Below, one piece after another: positions 43,916 through 51,285 of a stretch of DNA of 64,000 bases. The stretch is taken from assembly GCF_022662475.1 (NCBI RefSeq), contig NZ_JAKNQQ010000001.1:744001-808000 (forward strand), written 5' to 3'. Source of the DNA: Sphingomonas sp. TREG-RG-20F-R18-01 (GTDB lineage Bacteria > Pseudomonadota > Alphaproteobacteria > Sphingomonadales > Sphingomonadaceae). A program made the translations under genes and the position numbers. How positions within the stretch are numbered: position 1 is the first letter of the stretch; each line of letters opens with the position of its first letter. The notes under the pieces were generated by a model. The model made no database searches, was not told the origin of the DNA, and worked only from the letters and a program-made list of their open reading frames with translations.

Positions 43916-44695
43916 ATGGCACGCCGCCGCCAGATCTACGAGGGCAAGGCCAAGATCCTGTACGAGGGTCCTGAGCCGGGTACGCTGATCCAGTATTTCA
44001 AGGATGACGCCACCGCTTTCAACGCCCAGAAAAAGGGCACGATCAGCGGCAAGGGCGTGCTCAACAACCGGATTTCCGAGCACATCTTCACGCTGCTCGG
44101 CGCGATCGGCGTGCCGACGCACTTCATCCGCCGCCTCAACATGCGCGAGCAGCTGATTCGCCAGGTCGAGATCATCCCGATCGAAGTCGTCGTGCGCAAC
44201 GTCGCTGCGGGCTCGATCTCGACTCGCCTCGGGATCGAAGAAGGCACGCAGCTGCCGCGCACGATCATCGAATATTATTACAAGGACGATGCACTCGGCG
44301 ATCCGATGATTACCGACGAGCATATCGCCGCGTTCGGCTGGGCCGGCCAAGAAGAGATGGCCGACATCGCCGACCTGGCGATTCGCGTGAACGACTTCCT
44401 GTGCGGCCTGTTCGCCGGGATCGGCATCCGCCTGATCGACTTCAAGCTCGAATTCGGGCGCGTATGGGACAATGACTATCCCCGCGTGATCCTCGCCGAC
44501 GAGATCAGCCCCGACGGCTGCCGTCTGTGGGACATGACCACCAACGAGAAGCTCGACAAGGATCGTTTCCGGCGCGATCTCGGCGGCGAAGTCGAGGCTT
44601 ATCAGGAGGTCGCGCGGCGGCTCGGGTTGCTGCCCGAGGAAGCCGATGGCGCGGTGCTCGACATGGAACAGCACCGGCTCAACAAGGGCAAGTAA
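43916..44695 (+). CDS. purC: SAICAR synthetase
   Basis: Phosphoribosylaminoimidazole-succinocarboxamide synthase, step 8 of purine synthesis: couples CAIR with aspartate using ATP. The 259 residues show [48 protein letters not shown] and [14 protein letters not shown], all signature elements. First gene of purC-purS-purQ; an inverted repeat lies in the 239-bp gap before purS. Confidence 0.96.
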   Translation: MARRRQIYEGKAKILYEGPEPGTLIQYFKDDATAFNAQKKGTISGKGVLNNRISEHIFTLLGAIGVPTHFIRRLNMREQLIRQVEIIPIEVVVRNVAAGSISTRLGIEEGTQLPRTIIEYYYKDDALGDPMITDEHIAAFGWAGQEEMADIADLAIRVNDFLCGLFAGIGIRLIDFKLEFGRVWDNDYPRVILADEISPDGCRLWDMTTNEKLDKDRFRRDLGGEVEAYQEVARRLGLLPEEADGAVLDMEQHRLNKGK

Positions 44696-44722
44696 GCCAT
44701 AGGGCTGACTTGCTCCGTCTTT

Positions 44723-44824
44723 CTTCCCCGGCGGAGGCCGGGGCCCAGGCGGACAGGTTCTGGTAACGGGTACAGCGCCCGCCATAACCCGCCCCCGACT
44801 GGGCCCCGGCCTTCGCCGGGGAAG
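44723..44824. repeat. GC-rich inverted repeat between purC and purS
   Basis: CTTCCCCGGCGGAGGCCGGGGCCCA-type arms at 44723-44747 and 44800-44824 are inverted copies around a 52-bp centre. This belongs to the dispersed repeat type of this genome. Confidence 0.8.
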
Positions 44825-44934
44825 TGGCATTGAGGGTGCGCGACACGCGATCCCCGCGCATCCACCCCCTTGCGACCCGCGCCGCGGGCGAGCATAGCGA
44901 CCCGCATCCCCTACCGTCGCAGCAGGACATATCT

Positions 44935-45165
44935 ATGAAGCTCCGCATCTTCGTCACGCTGAAGCCCGGCGTGCTCGATCCGCAGGGTCGCGCGATCCAC
45001 AAGGCACTCGGTGGCCTGGGGTTCGAGGGCGTCAACGACGTCCGCGCCGGCAAGCTGATCGAGCTCGAGGTCGAGGACAGCGTCGAGGACGCGCAGATCG
45101 ACGCGATGTGCCGCAAGCTCCTCGCCAATACGGTGATCGAGAATTACCGGGTAGAGCGCGCATGA
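44935..45165 (+). CDS. purS: Phosphoribosylformylglycinamidine synthase subunit PurS
   Basis: A 76-residue bridging subunit of the three-part FGAM synthase (PurS-PurL-PurQ). The sequence [20 protein letters not shown] and [16 protein letters not shown] is typical. It couples the glutaminase PurQ to PurL, which is not in the window. It overlaps purQ by four bases (ATGA) and has AGGA nine bases before the ATG. Confidence 0.94.
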   Translation: MKLRIFVTLKPGVLDPQGRAIHKALGGLGFEGVNDVRAGKLIELEVEDSVEDAQIDAMCRKLLANTVIENYRVERA

Positions 45166-45833
45166 AGACCGCGGTCATCGTCTTTCCGGGCTCCAACTGC
45201 GACCGCGACGTCGCGGTTGCCTTGCGCGAGGTGAGCGGGACCGCGCCGACCATGGTGTGGCATGGCGACACCGCGCTCCCCGACGGAATCGACCTGGTCG
45301 CGCTGCCGGGCGGCTTTTCGTACGGCGACTATCTGCGCTCCGGCGCGATCGGCGCGCGGTCGCCGATCATGCAGGCGGTGACCGCAGCCGCCGAGCGCGG
45401 CGTGTCCGTGCTGGGCATTTGCAACGGCTTCCAGGTGCTGACCGAGGCCGGTTTGCTGCCCGGCGCCCTGATGCGCAATGCGGGCCTCGATTTCGTCTGC
45501 CGCGAAGTCCCACTGACGGTCGAAAACGCGCAGAGCGGCTTCACCAGCCGCTATGCCGCGGGCGAGCGGATCATCATCCCGGTGGCGCACCACGACGGCA
45601 ATTATTCGGCCAATGCCGAAACGCTCGATCGTCTCGAAGGCGAAGGCCGGGTTGCCCTGCGCTATGCCGAGCCGGTCAACGGTTCCGCGCGGAACATTGC
45701 GGGCGTCCTGAACGCGGCGGGCAACGTGATGGGATTGATGCCACATCCGGAACGTCGCATCGACGGTGCTGCGCACGGTGGCGCCGAGGGTCGGCGGATG
45801 TTCGAAGGCCTGCTGGAAACCGTCGGCGCATAA
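45162..45833 (+). CDS. purQ: Phosphoribosylformylglycinamidine synthase subunit PurQ (glutaminase)
   Basis: Class I glutamine amidotransferase supplying ammonia for FGAM synthesis. The 223-residue protein has [29 protein letters not shown], the nucleophile Cys in [11 protein letters not shown] and the catalytic His/Glu in LMPHPERR. It is translationally coupled to purS. Just past its stop, complementary segments near 45836-45873 might form a bidirectional terminator with the convergent neighbour, though the T tract is weak. Confidence 0.96.
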   Translation: MKTAVIVFPGSNCDRDVAVALREVSGTAPTMVWHGDTALPDGIDLVALPGGFSYGDYLRSGAIGARSPIMQAVTAAAERGVSVLGICNGFQVLTEAGLLPGALMRNAGLDFVCREVPLTVENAQSGFTSRYAAGERIIIPVAHHDGNYSANAETLDRLEGEGRVALRYAEPVNGSARNIAGVLNAAGNVMGLMPHPERRIDGAAHGGAEGRRMFEGLLETVGA

Positions 45834-45873
45834 CCGGTCAACGTCGGAACTGCCGCTCCGACGCTGGCCGGGT

Positions 45874-46200
45874 TCATTTGCGCTTGCAGGGGAATTCCGC
45901 CTTCAGCGCCGTCCGGACCACGAAGGTCGGTGCACTATCCCAGACCTCGCGATGGGTCCGCAGGTACTTGCGCGCCACCGCGACGGCCCGGATCGTCGAC
46001 GCGCGGGTTGGCGACGGACAGATTTGGTGCGACAGCGACAGCGCGTCGAATGCGCCGAGAATGTAGCCGGTGCAGAACGTCGCGGCCGGATCGGCGTCCT
46101 TGCCCTTGCAACGCTCCGCAAGGTCGGCGGTTTGCAGGGAACTGACCACCACCGGCGGCGGTGAAGACGCGGCCAGCGCCAGTACAAGCAACATCATCAT
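45874..46200 (-). CDS. Rap1a/Tai-family exported protein
   Basis: A 108-residue protein with a short signal (MMMLLVLALAASS) and the Rap1a/Tai pattern FCTGYILGAFDAL, followed by ICPS and RAVAVARKYLRTHREVWD. Three of its Cys (ERCKG, TFCTG, QICPS, with FPCKRK at the end) should form disulfides. Tai/Rap1a proteins neutralise type VI amidase toxins in Serratia. No such toxin or secretion gene is nearby, so an immunity role is not supported here; many alphaproteobacterial members are orphans. Confidence 0.7.
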   Translation of the reverse strand: MMMLLVLALAASSPPPVVVSSLQTADLAERCKGKDADPAATFCTGYILGAFDALSLSHQICPSPTRASTIRAVAVARKYLRTHREVWDSAPTFVVRTALKAEFPCKRK

Positions 46201-46359
46201 CGTTCCTTCGCCTCGTCGAAGCGTCGCTTCCTAGCAGGACGGCGCCCATGGCGACAGCGGGCCGCCGTCATCCGCGGCGGCAAAGGCCGAATGCGCCACC
46301 CTGCGCGCGGGCGACGAGACGGCCCGGGTGACCGCAGGTCCTAGCCCCGCCAGACATCA

Positions 46360-46403
46360 CGATACGGACGTCGATGCCGTCTCCGGCATCGGCGTCCGTA
46401 TCG
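46360..46403. other. Strong 20-bp hairpin in a gene-free stretch
   Basis: CGATACGGACGTCGATGCCG (46360-46379) and its inverted copy (46384-46403) pair at 19 of 20 positions around TCTC. There is no T run on either side, so it is not a standard terminator. It is the only structured element found in the 313-bp gap between two minus-strand genes (46201-46513). Confidence 0.7.
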
Positions 46404-46513
46404 CCCCGACCGCGACGCTCGCAACGCGCGCAACGATCCGGCCGCCTTCATGACACGCGACTGGCGTGCCCGACGAAGCGACCGGTTACTGCAGGAGCGT
46501 TGCGATCATCGGC

Positions 46514-46825
46514 TCAACCGCGCGGCTTGCGCTGGCGCCGCTGCATCTGCTGCTGCATCTGCTGGTCGAGGCCATCGACCCGGCCGTTGATCTGGTCGAT
46601 CCGCTGCGCATTCTGCTGCGCCTGGCCTGCCGCGGCCTGTGCCTGGCTGAGCGCCTGGCCGGACGTACCCTCGACCGTACGCACGCGACCGTCGATCCCG
46701 TCGATGCGCGAGTTCACGGTGGCGATCTCCCGGTTGACGTACCCTTTGGTGGCACAACCGCTAACACCGATCGATCCGACCAGGATCATCGCGACGACTG
46801 TAGCCTTTGGAAAATTCGGATGCAT
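46514..46825 (-). CDS. Small Lpp-like coiled-coil lipoprotein
   Basis: A 103-residue lipoprotein: signal VVAMILVGSIGVSGCATKG with lipobox VSGC, then a mostly helical heptad-rich body (REIATVNSRIDGIDGRVRTVEG, QAQQNAQRIDQINGRVDGLDQ) ending in a basic RRQRKPRG tail. It resembles the alanine-zipper/murein-lipoprotein class by layout, not by clear homology. The basic tail could contact peptidoglycan or the membrane. ATG at 46825 with GGAGAGACG upstream. A TTAACCATTAA element lies 66-76 bp before the start. Confidence 0.7.
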   Translation of the reverse strand: MHPNFPKATVVAMILVGSIGVSGCATKGYVNREIATVNSRIDGIDGRVRTVEGTSGQALSQAQAAAGQAQQNAQRIDQINGRVDGLDQQMQQQMQRRQRKPRG

Positions 46826-46993
46826 ATACTCGTCTCTCCGTAATATTGGGGTGGCGATAACAAGCTCGGGCGCGACGGGCTTGGCAATCGTTAATGGTTA
46901 AGATGTGCGTCTTATACGGCAGGGAGCCTGCCGTAGCCCCTTGCGCGGGCTCCCTTCGGGATGCGGGACGCAGCCGAGCAGGCCCGCAGCCGG

Positions 46994-47758
46994 CTAGACC
47001 GAAGCCTTGAACGGCGAGAAATCCGTGCCCCGATCGTACACGTCGATCCCCTCGCGCCGCTTGAGGAAGCCGACCACCAGATACGTGAAGGGGGTCAACA
47101 GCACTTCCCACGACACTTTGAGCAGGAACTGGCTGAGCATCACCAGCAGCATGTCGTGAAACGGCCAGTCGGGCGCGCCGGCGAAGGCAAGCGGATAGAA
47201 GATCAGACTGTCGAACCCCTGCGCGACGATCGTGCTACCGATCGTGCGGGTCCACAGCATCCGTCCCGCCGTCAGGATCTTGAGCTTCGCCAGCACGAAG
47301 CTGTTCGCGATCTCGCCGACCCAGAAGGCGATGACCGACGCGACGATGATGCGCAGCCCGGTCGCGGCCGCCGGGTCCACGAAGATCGATCGACCGAAGA
47401 CATATTCATAGGCGCCCTGCCCGCTCCAGCCCGACGCCGACGGCAATGCGACGACGATCTGCTCCATCAGCGCCAGGAAGATCAGCGCGCCGAACCCGGC
47501 CCAGACGCAGCGACGCGCGCGGGCGTAGCCATAAACCTCGGTCAGCACGTCGCCGATCACATAGCTGACCGGGAAGAACAGGATGCCCGCGCCAAAGGGC
47601 CACGGCCCGATCCACGGCAGGTCGACGACCGATCGCTTGCCCGCGCCCACCACGTTGGAGAGCAGCAGGATCACGACGAAGGCGACCATCACGAAATCAT
47701 AATAGCGGAACGCACGGTCGCCGAGTTCGCGCGCAGTGATGCTCTTCGGTGCGTTCAT
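46994..47758 (-). CDS. YhhQ-type queuosine precursor transporter (VUT family)
   Basis: A 254-residue inner-membrane protein with about six helices, among them FVMVAFVVILLLSNVVGAG, WPFGAGILFFPVSYVIGDVL, VWAGFGALIFLALMEQIVVAL, IIVASVIAFWVGEIANSFVL and MLLVMLSQFLLKVSWEVLLTP. The sequence FFPVSYVIGDVLTEVYGY is diagnostic for the YhhQ/VUT family, which imports queuine precursors such as 7-cyano-7-deazaguanine. The ATG at 47758 starts just before the first helix. It diverges from tRNA-Arg by about 78 bp. Confidence 0.88.
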   Translation of the reverse strand: MNAPKSITARELGDRAFRYYDFVMVAFVVILLLSNVVGAGKRSVVDLPWIGPWPFGAGILFFPVSYVIGDVLTEVYGYARARRCVWAGFGALIFLALMEQIVVALPSASGWSGQGAYEYVFGRSIFVDPAAATGLRIIVASVIAFWVGEIANSFVLAKLKILTAGRMLWTRTIGSTIVAQGFDSLIFYPLAFAGAPDWPFHDMLLVMLSQFLLKVSWEVLLTPFTYLVVGFLKRREGIDVYDRGTDFSPFKASV

Positions 47759-47836
47759 CGGTCCCCATTCCTCCGCACGCCCGGTATGAAGACCGTTTCG
47801 CAGCCGCGCAATCCACGCTACAGGCGAAGCCAGTGC

Positions 47837-47913
47837 GCGCCCGTAGCTCAGTTGGATAGAGCAAGGAGCTTCTACCTCCTCGGTCGGGGGTTCGACTCCC
47901 TCCGGGCGCGCCA
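47837..47913 (+). tRNA. tRNA-Arg (anticodon TCT)
   Basis: The 77-nt cloverleaf has acceptor GCGCCCG with CGGGCGC, D arm GCTCAGTTGGATAGAGC, anticodon loop CTTCTAC (TCT), T-arm GGGGGTTCGACTCCC and an encoded CCA. It marks the border of the glycan-utilisation locus that begins at 47970. Confidence 0.97.
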
Positions 47914-47969
47914 ATCTCTTCCACGGCCGCGCCCGCCCGGATACCGCCGCTATCGTCAGCCGTCGCGGT

Positions 47970-49631
47970 TTAGCGATAGTGGCCCATCGTCACCTTCAAG
48001 ACCTGCGGATGGCTGACGAAATTGAGCCCATAGTCGGTTTGGTCACCGTTCCACACCCGGCGCATCCGCCATTTGCCGTTGTCGAACGTGCCTTCCTCGA
48101 CGCGGACGACAATCCCATTGGGACCGGTGCCCGGCGCCCCGGCAAGCGAGACGCGAACGTGGTCGCCCATCACGAGGAATTCGTTCGCCGACAATTGCGC
48201 GACCGCGACTCCGCCGACCGGCTCCTTGCCCCACGGCGCCTGGTCGCTCTTAAGCCATTCCCAGTCCTTCATGCCGAACTGCCATTCGCCCCAGGTCGCG
48301 GTGATCGTCCAGTCCCCCATGCGCGTGGATTGGACGGCACCATCGTCGGGCTTTGCGGCGCCCCAGGTCGGCTTTTCATAGGCGATGCGCGCCCAGTCGC
48401 GCATCATCGACCCGACCGCGGCGTACGGCAGCGCGAACGCGCCCACCGTGGTGGCCGAAAGATCGGCCGCGCCGAGCGGATAGTTGGCATAGCCGGTATC
48501 ATCCATGCCGAACGGCGCGAAGCCGATCGCCCCCCGACCGAGCGCTGGCCAGAAGAACCGCGCGAAATCGCGCGTGTTGCCCATCTCGGGCACCATCAGC
48601 GGATTGTCGGCACGGGAATATTGATCGAGATATTTGATCACATTGGCGCTGGTCTTGTCATAGATATCGGGCGCCTGCAGATCGATCGCGGGCGCAGCCG
48701 CCTTCCAGATGTCGAGCACGTCCTGCTGGGGACCGCCGCTGGCCACGCCGTATGGGTCCGGAACGTTGGACGGTCCCGATAGCGAGGCGTTGACGTACAT
48801 CGGCAGCGCCTTGATCGCCTTGCCCGCTGCCGCGATCGCGTTGACATAGCTGCCGACATACCAGGTGTTGAACGCCCGGTCGGCCTGCGCGCCGAACGCC
48901 GCGCTCCAGGTGCCCGACTTGTGCAGTCGTTGCGCCAGGCCGGTCGGAATCGGCTTGGCGAACAGCGCATCGGCGGTCGCGGAGAAATCGCGCGGGTTCT
49001 TGTAGCTGCCGGTCTCATTCTCGACCTGCACCATGATGACGGTGTTCTGCGGATCGTGATCGCGCAGATAGGTCATCAGCTGGACGAACGCCCGCTTGTC
49101 CGCCGCCAGCGTCGCCGCACCGTGCGCGCTGAGCACGCCGTGATCCTTGCCGTCCTTGGTCTTCATGCGCGGGAAGCGGCGATTGTCGAGCTTCACCCAG
49201 TCGGGCGTGTAGGAGAAAGACGTGTTCTTCCACGTCCCGAACCACAGCAGAACGACGCGCTTGTCGTGGGCGCGGGCCTGGTCGAGCAAGGTCTGCAGGA
49301 AGCTGAAATCGAACGAGCCCTCGCGAGCCTCGACCTGCTCCCAGGCGACCGGCACCTCTACGGTATTGGCGCCGAGCCGATCGAGCACCGGCCAGGCCGT
49401 GGCGAGCGGCGCCGGATAGTTGCTCGAATTATTGACCTGCGCACCGAGCATGAAGAAGGGAGCGCCATCGACGATCAACGCGTGATGCCCGTTGCGGCTC
49501 TCGATCCGCGGCAGCTCGTGCGAAGCCTGTGCCGAAGCGGTGCCGCCTGAAAGGAGCAATCCGGCGGACAGCAACGACGCCATCGCGGCGCGTCGGTGCC
49601 GCATGGTCCGGCCAGGGCGGGGGGTGTTCAT
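47970..49631 (-). CDS. GH35-like beta-galactosidase with DUF5597 C-terminus, exported
   Basis: A 553-residue glycoside hydrolase with signal peptide (MASLLSAGLLLSGGTASAQ). The TIM-barrel domain shows RLGANTVEVPVAWEQVE, the acid/base Glu206 in VQVENETGSY and the nucleophile Glu349 in LMVPEMGNT. The last 150 residues fit the DUF5597 domain of GH35-type enzymes. It should remove terminal beta-galactose in the periplasm. It is the last gene of the halogenase-GH2-GH39-GH35 run, 44 bp after the GH39 stop, with GGAGAA before the ATG at 49631. A longer in-frame reading upstream only overlaps GH39 and is rejected. Confidence 0.85.
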   Translation of the reverse strand: MNTPRPGRTMRHRRAAMASLLSAGLLLSGGTASAQASHELPRIESRNGHHALIVDGAPFFMLGAQVNNSSNYPAPLATAWPVLDRLGANTVEVPVAWEQVEAREGSFDFSFLQTLLDQARAHDKRVVLLWFGTWKNTSFSYTPDWVKLDNRRFPRMKTKDGKDHGVLSAHGAATLAADKRAFVQLMTYLRDHDPQNTVIMVQVENETGSYKNPRDFSATADALFAKPIPTGLAQRLHKSGTWSAAFGAQADRAFNTWYVGSYVNAIAAAGKAIKALPMYVNASLSGPSNVPDPYGVASGGPQQDVLDIWKAAAPAIDLQAPDIYDKTSANVIKYLDQYSRADNPLMVPEMGNTRDFARFFWPALGRGAIGFAPFGMDDTGYANYPLGAADLSATTVGAFALPYAAVGSMMRDWARIAYEKPTWGAAKPDDGAVQSTRMGDWTITATWGEWQFGMKDWEWLKSDQAPWGKEPVGGVAVAQLSANEFLVMGDHVRVSLAGAPGTGPNGIVVRVEEGTFDNGKWRMRRVWNGDQTDYGLNFVSHPQVLKVTMGHYR

Positions 49632-49675
49632 CGGGATTCTCCACATATCTCTAAGGTCGGTCGCGCCAGGCCGGC

Positions 49676-51247
49676 TCAGCGCCGCGGGGTGGGCTCGAGC
49701 GTCATCAACACCACGTCGTTGGTGGCGAGCGGCACTGTGGCGGCATAGCGTCCGCCCGCGCCGATCCGCACGACACGGTCCTGCTCGGGCTGGTCCAGCG
49801 TCAGCGCCTGCAATCGCGCGATCTGCGCCGCGGTGAGCGCCTTCGGGAGGCCCATGTCGATATAGGCCGAATAAGCGTCGTTGTGACGATAGCCGGTGCG
49901 ATAGGTCCGCAACCGATAGCTGCCGGGCGCGAGGCCGGCGAACTGCACCGCCGCCGGCGTCTGCGGCGTCGCCGGCACCAATCTGGTGTAGAACGGGTGG
50001 TTGCTGACCTTCTGGTCGGGCTGGTGCCAATCCCACAGGACGACGCTGGTGCGCCGCCCCTCGCTCGCCGCCCAACTGTGGGCATCGACCGTCGGCACGG
50101 CCTTGCCGCGCAATGCGTTGAGATATTTGTACGCGAACCAGGCCGGCTTGCGGATGCCCTGCGGGTTCATCAGGCCGAAGCCACCCTGAAACGGCGCGGT
50201 CGGTGGCCCCGGTTCCTCGAACAGATCGCTATAGGTCCAATAGCTCATCCCTTGGACGCTGCCCTGCACCGCCTTCAACTTGCTGAGGATGTAGGGCGCG
50301 CTGACATAGCTGTCGTGGACCGGGTCGCGCGGGGTGTAGCTGGTGCTCCACTCGGTGAAATAGAGCGGGAGCGTCGGGAAGCGCGAGGCGGCGATCTCGG
50401 CGCGGACCTTGCGCACGTCGGCGATGATTGCATCGGGCGCGGGCGACAGCTTGGTGTCGCTCTTGCCCTGCTCGTCGAGGAAGCCGCCCTCGACGCCATA
50501 GGTATGCGTCGTGACGAAATCGACCGGCGCGCCGCTCTTGGCGACATGGTCGAGAAATTCGGGGACCCACGCCGCACCGGCGGTCGACGGCCCGCCGACG
50601 CGCAGCGCCGGATCGACCGTCTTCAGCGCACGTGCGGTGACGTCGTAAAGCGCGAAGTACGCCTGCTTGTCGGCCTTCTCCCAGAAGCCGTCGAGATTGG
50701 GCTCGTTCCACACCTCGAAATACCAGCTCCGCACCTCGGCCGCACCGTAGCGCTGCTGCAGGTGGCGCGCGAAGGCATCGATCAGCGCCGCCCAGCCGTC
50801 GAGCCGCGGGTGCGAGGTGTTGCCCTTCCAGTAGAAGATCGATGCGTCCGACGTCTTGAGCGCCTGCGGGGTAAAGCCGAGCTCGACGAACGGCCGGATG
50901 TGCCGCCGCAGCATGTCGTCATACAGCCGATCGATCCCGCTCCAGTCGTACACCGTTCGCCCGTTCTCGATCCGGACCGTCTTGAGCACGTCGTGGAAGA
51001 TCGCGTGGAAACGCAGGTAGCGAAAGCCGAGCTCGTCGGTCGCGATCTTGAGCTGTGCCTGGCTGTCCGCGCGCATCAAGGTGCCGGGATAATCCGAGCC
51101 GACCGACAGGTCGTAGAAGCGGTCGACCGGCCCCTCTGCCTGCGCAAGGTCCACCGTGACCACGCGCTGCGGCGCGGCGAACGCCGGTAGCGCTACCAGG
51201 GTCGCGGCCGCGACAGCGCCGCCTCCATACAAAGCGATCCGTCGCAT
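49676..51247 (-). CDS. GH39 family beta-xylosidase-like glycosidase, exported
   Basis: A 523-residue exported enzyme (signal AVAAATLVALPAFAAPQ). The (beta/alpha)8 barrel has ELGFRYLRFHAIFHD near the start, the acid/base Glu182 in YFEVWNEPNLDGFW and the nucleophile Glu299 in LYFTEWSTSY. A beta-sandwich follows. GH39 includes beta-xylosidases and alpha-L-iduronidases, with more recently known arabinose-side-chain activities. Xylosidase or an arabinogalactan-directed activity would fit the neighbours best. The ATG at 51247 is 38 bp after the GH2 stop, with GGGAG upstream. Confidence 0.87.
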   Translation of the reverse strand: MRRIALYGGGAVAAATLVALPAFAAPQRVVTVDLAQAEGPVDRFYDLSVGSDYPGTLMRADSQAQLKIATDELGFRYLRFHAIFHDVLKTVRIENGRTVYDWSGIDRLYDDMLRRHIRPFVELGFTPQALKTSDASIFYWKGNTSHPRLDGWAALIDAFARHLQQRYGAAEVRSWYFEVWNEPNLDGFWEKADKQAYFALYDVTARALKTVDPALRVGGPSTAGAAWVPEFLDHVAKSGAPVDFVTTHTYGVEGGFLDEQGKSDTKLSPAPDAIIADVRKVRAEIAASRFPTLPLYFTEWSTSYTPRDPVHDSYVSAPYILSKLKAVQGSVQGMSYWTYSDLFEEPGPPTAPFQGGFGLMNPQGIRKPAWFAYKYLNALRGKAVPTVDAHSWAASEGRRTSVVLWDWHQPDQKVSNHPFYTRLVPATPQTPAAVQFAGLAPGSYRLRTYRTGYRHNDAYSAYIDMGLPKALTAAQIARLQALTLDQPEQDRVVRIGAGGRYAATVPLATNDVVLMTLEPTPRR

Positions 51248-51285
51248 AGTACCAACTCCCGTAGTTCTGCTGCGCGTTCGGCGCG

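Noticed and set aside
46374-46901. A plus-strand frame of 175 codons opposite the small lipoprotein gene
   Set aside because: The composition is Arg/Ser/Pro shadow-like, while the minus-strand gene has a convincing lipobox, coiled coil and ribosome site.
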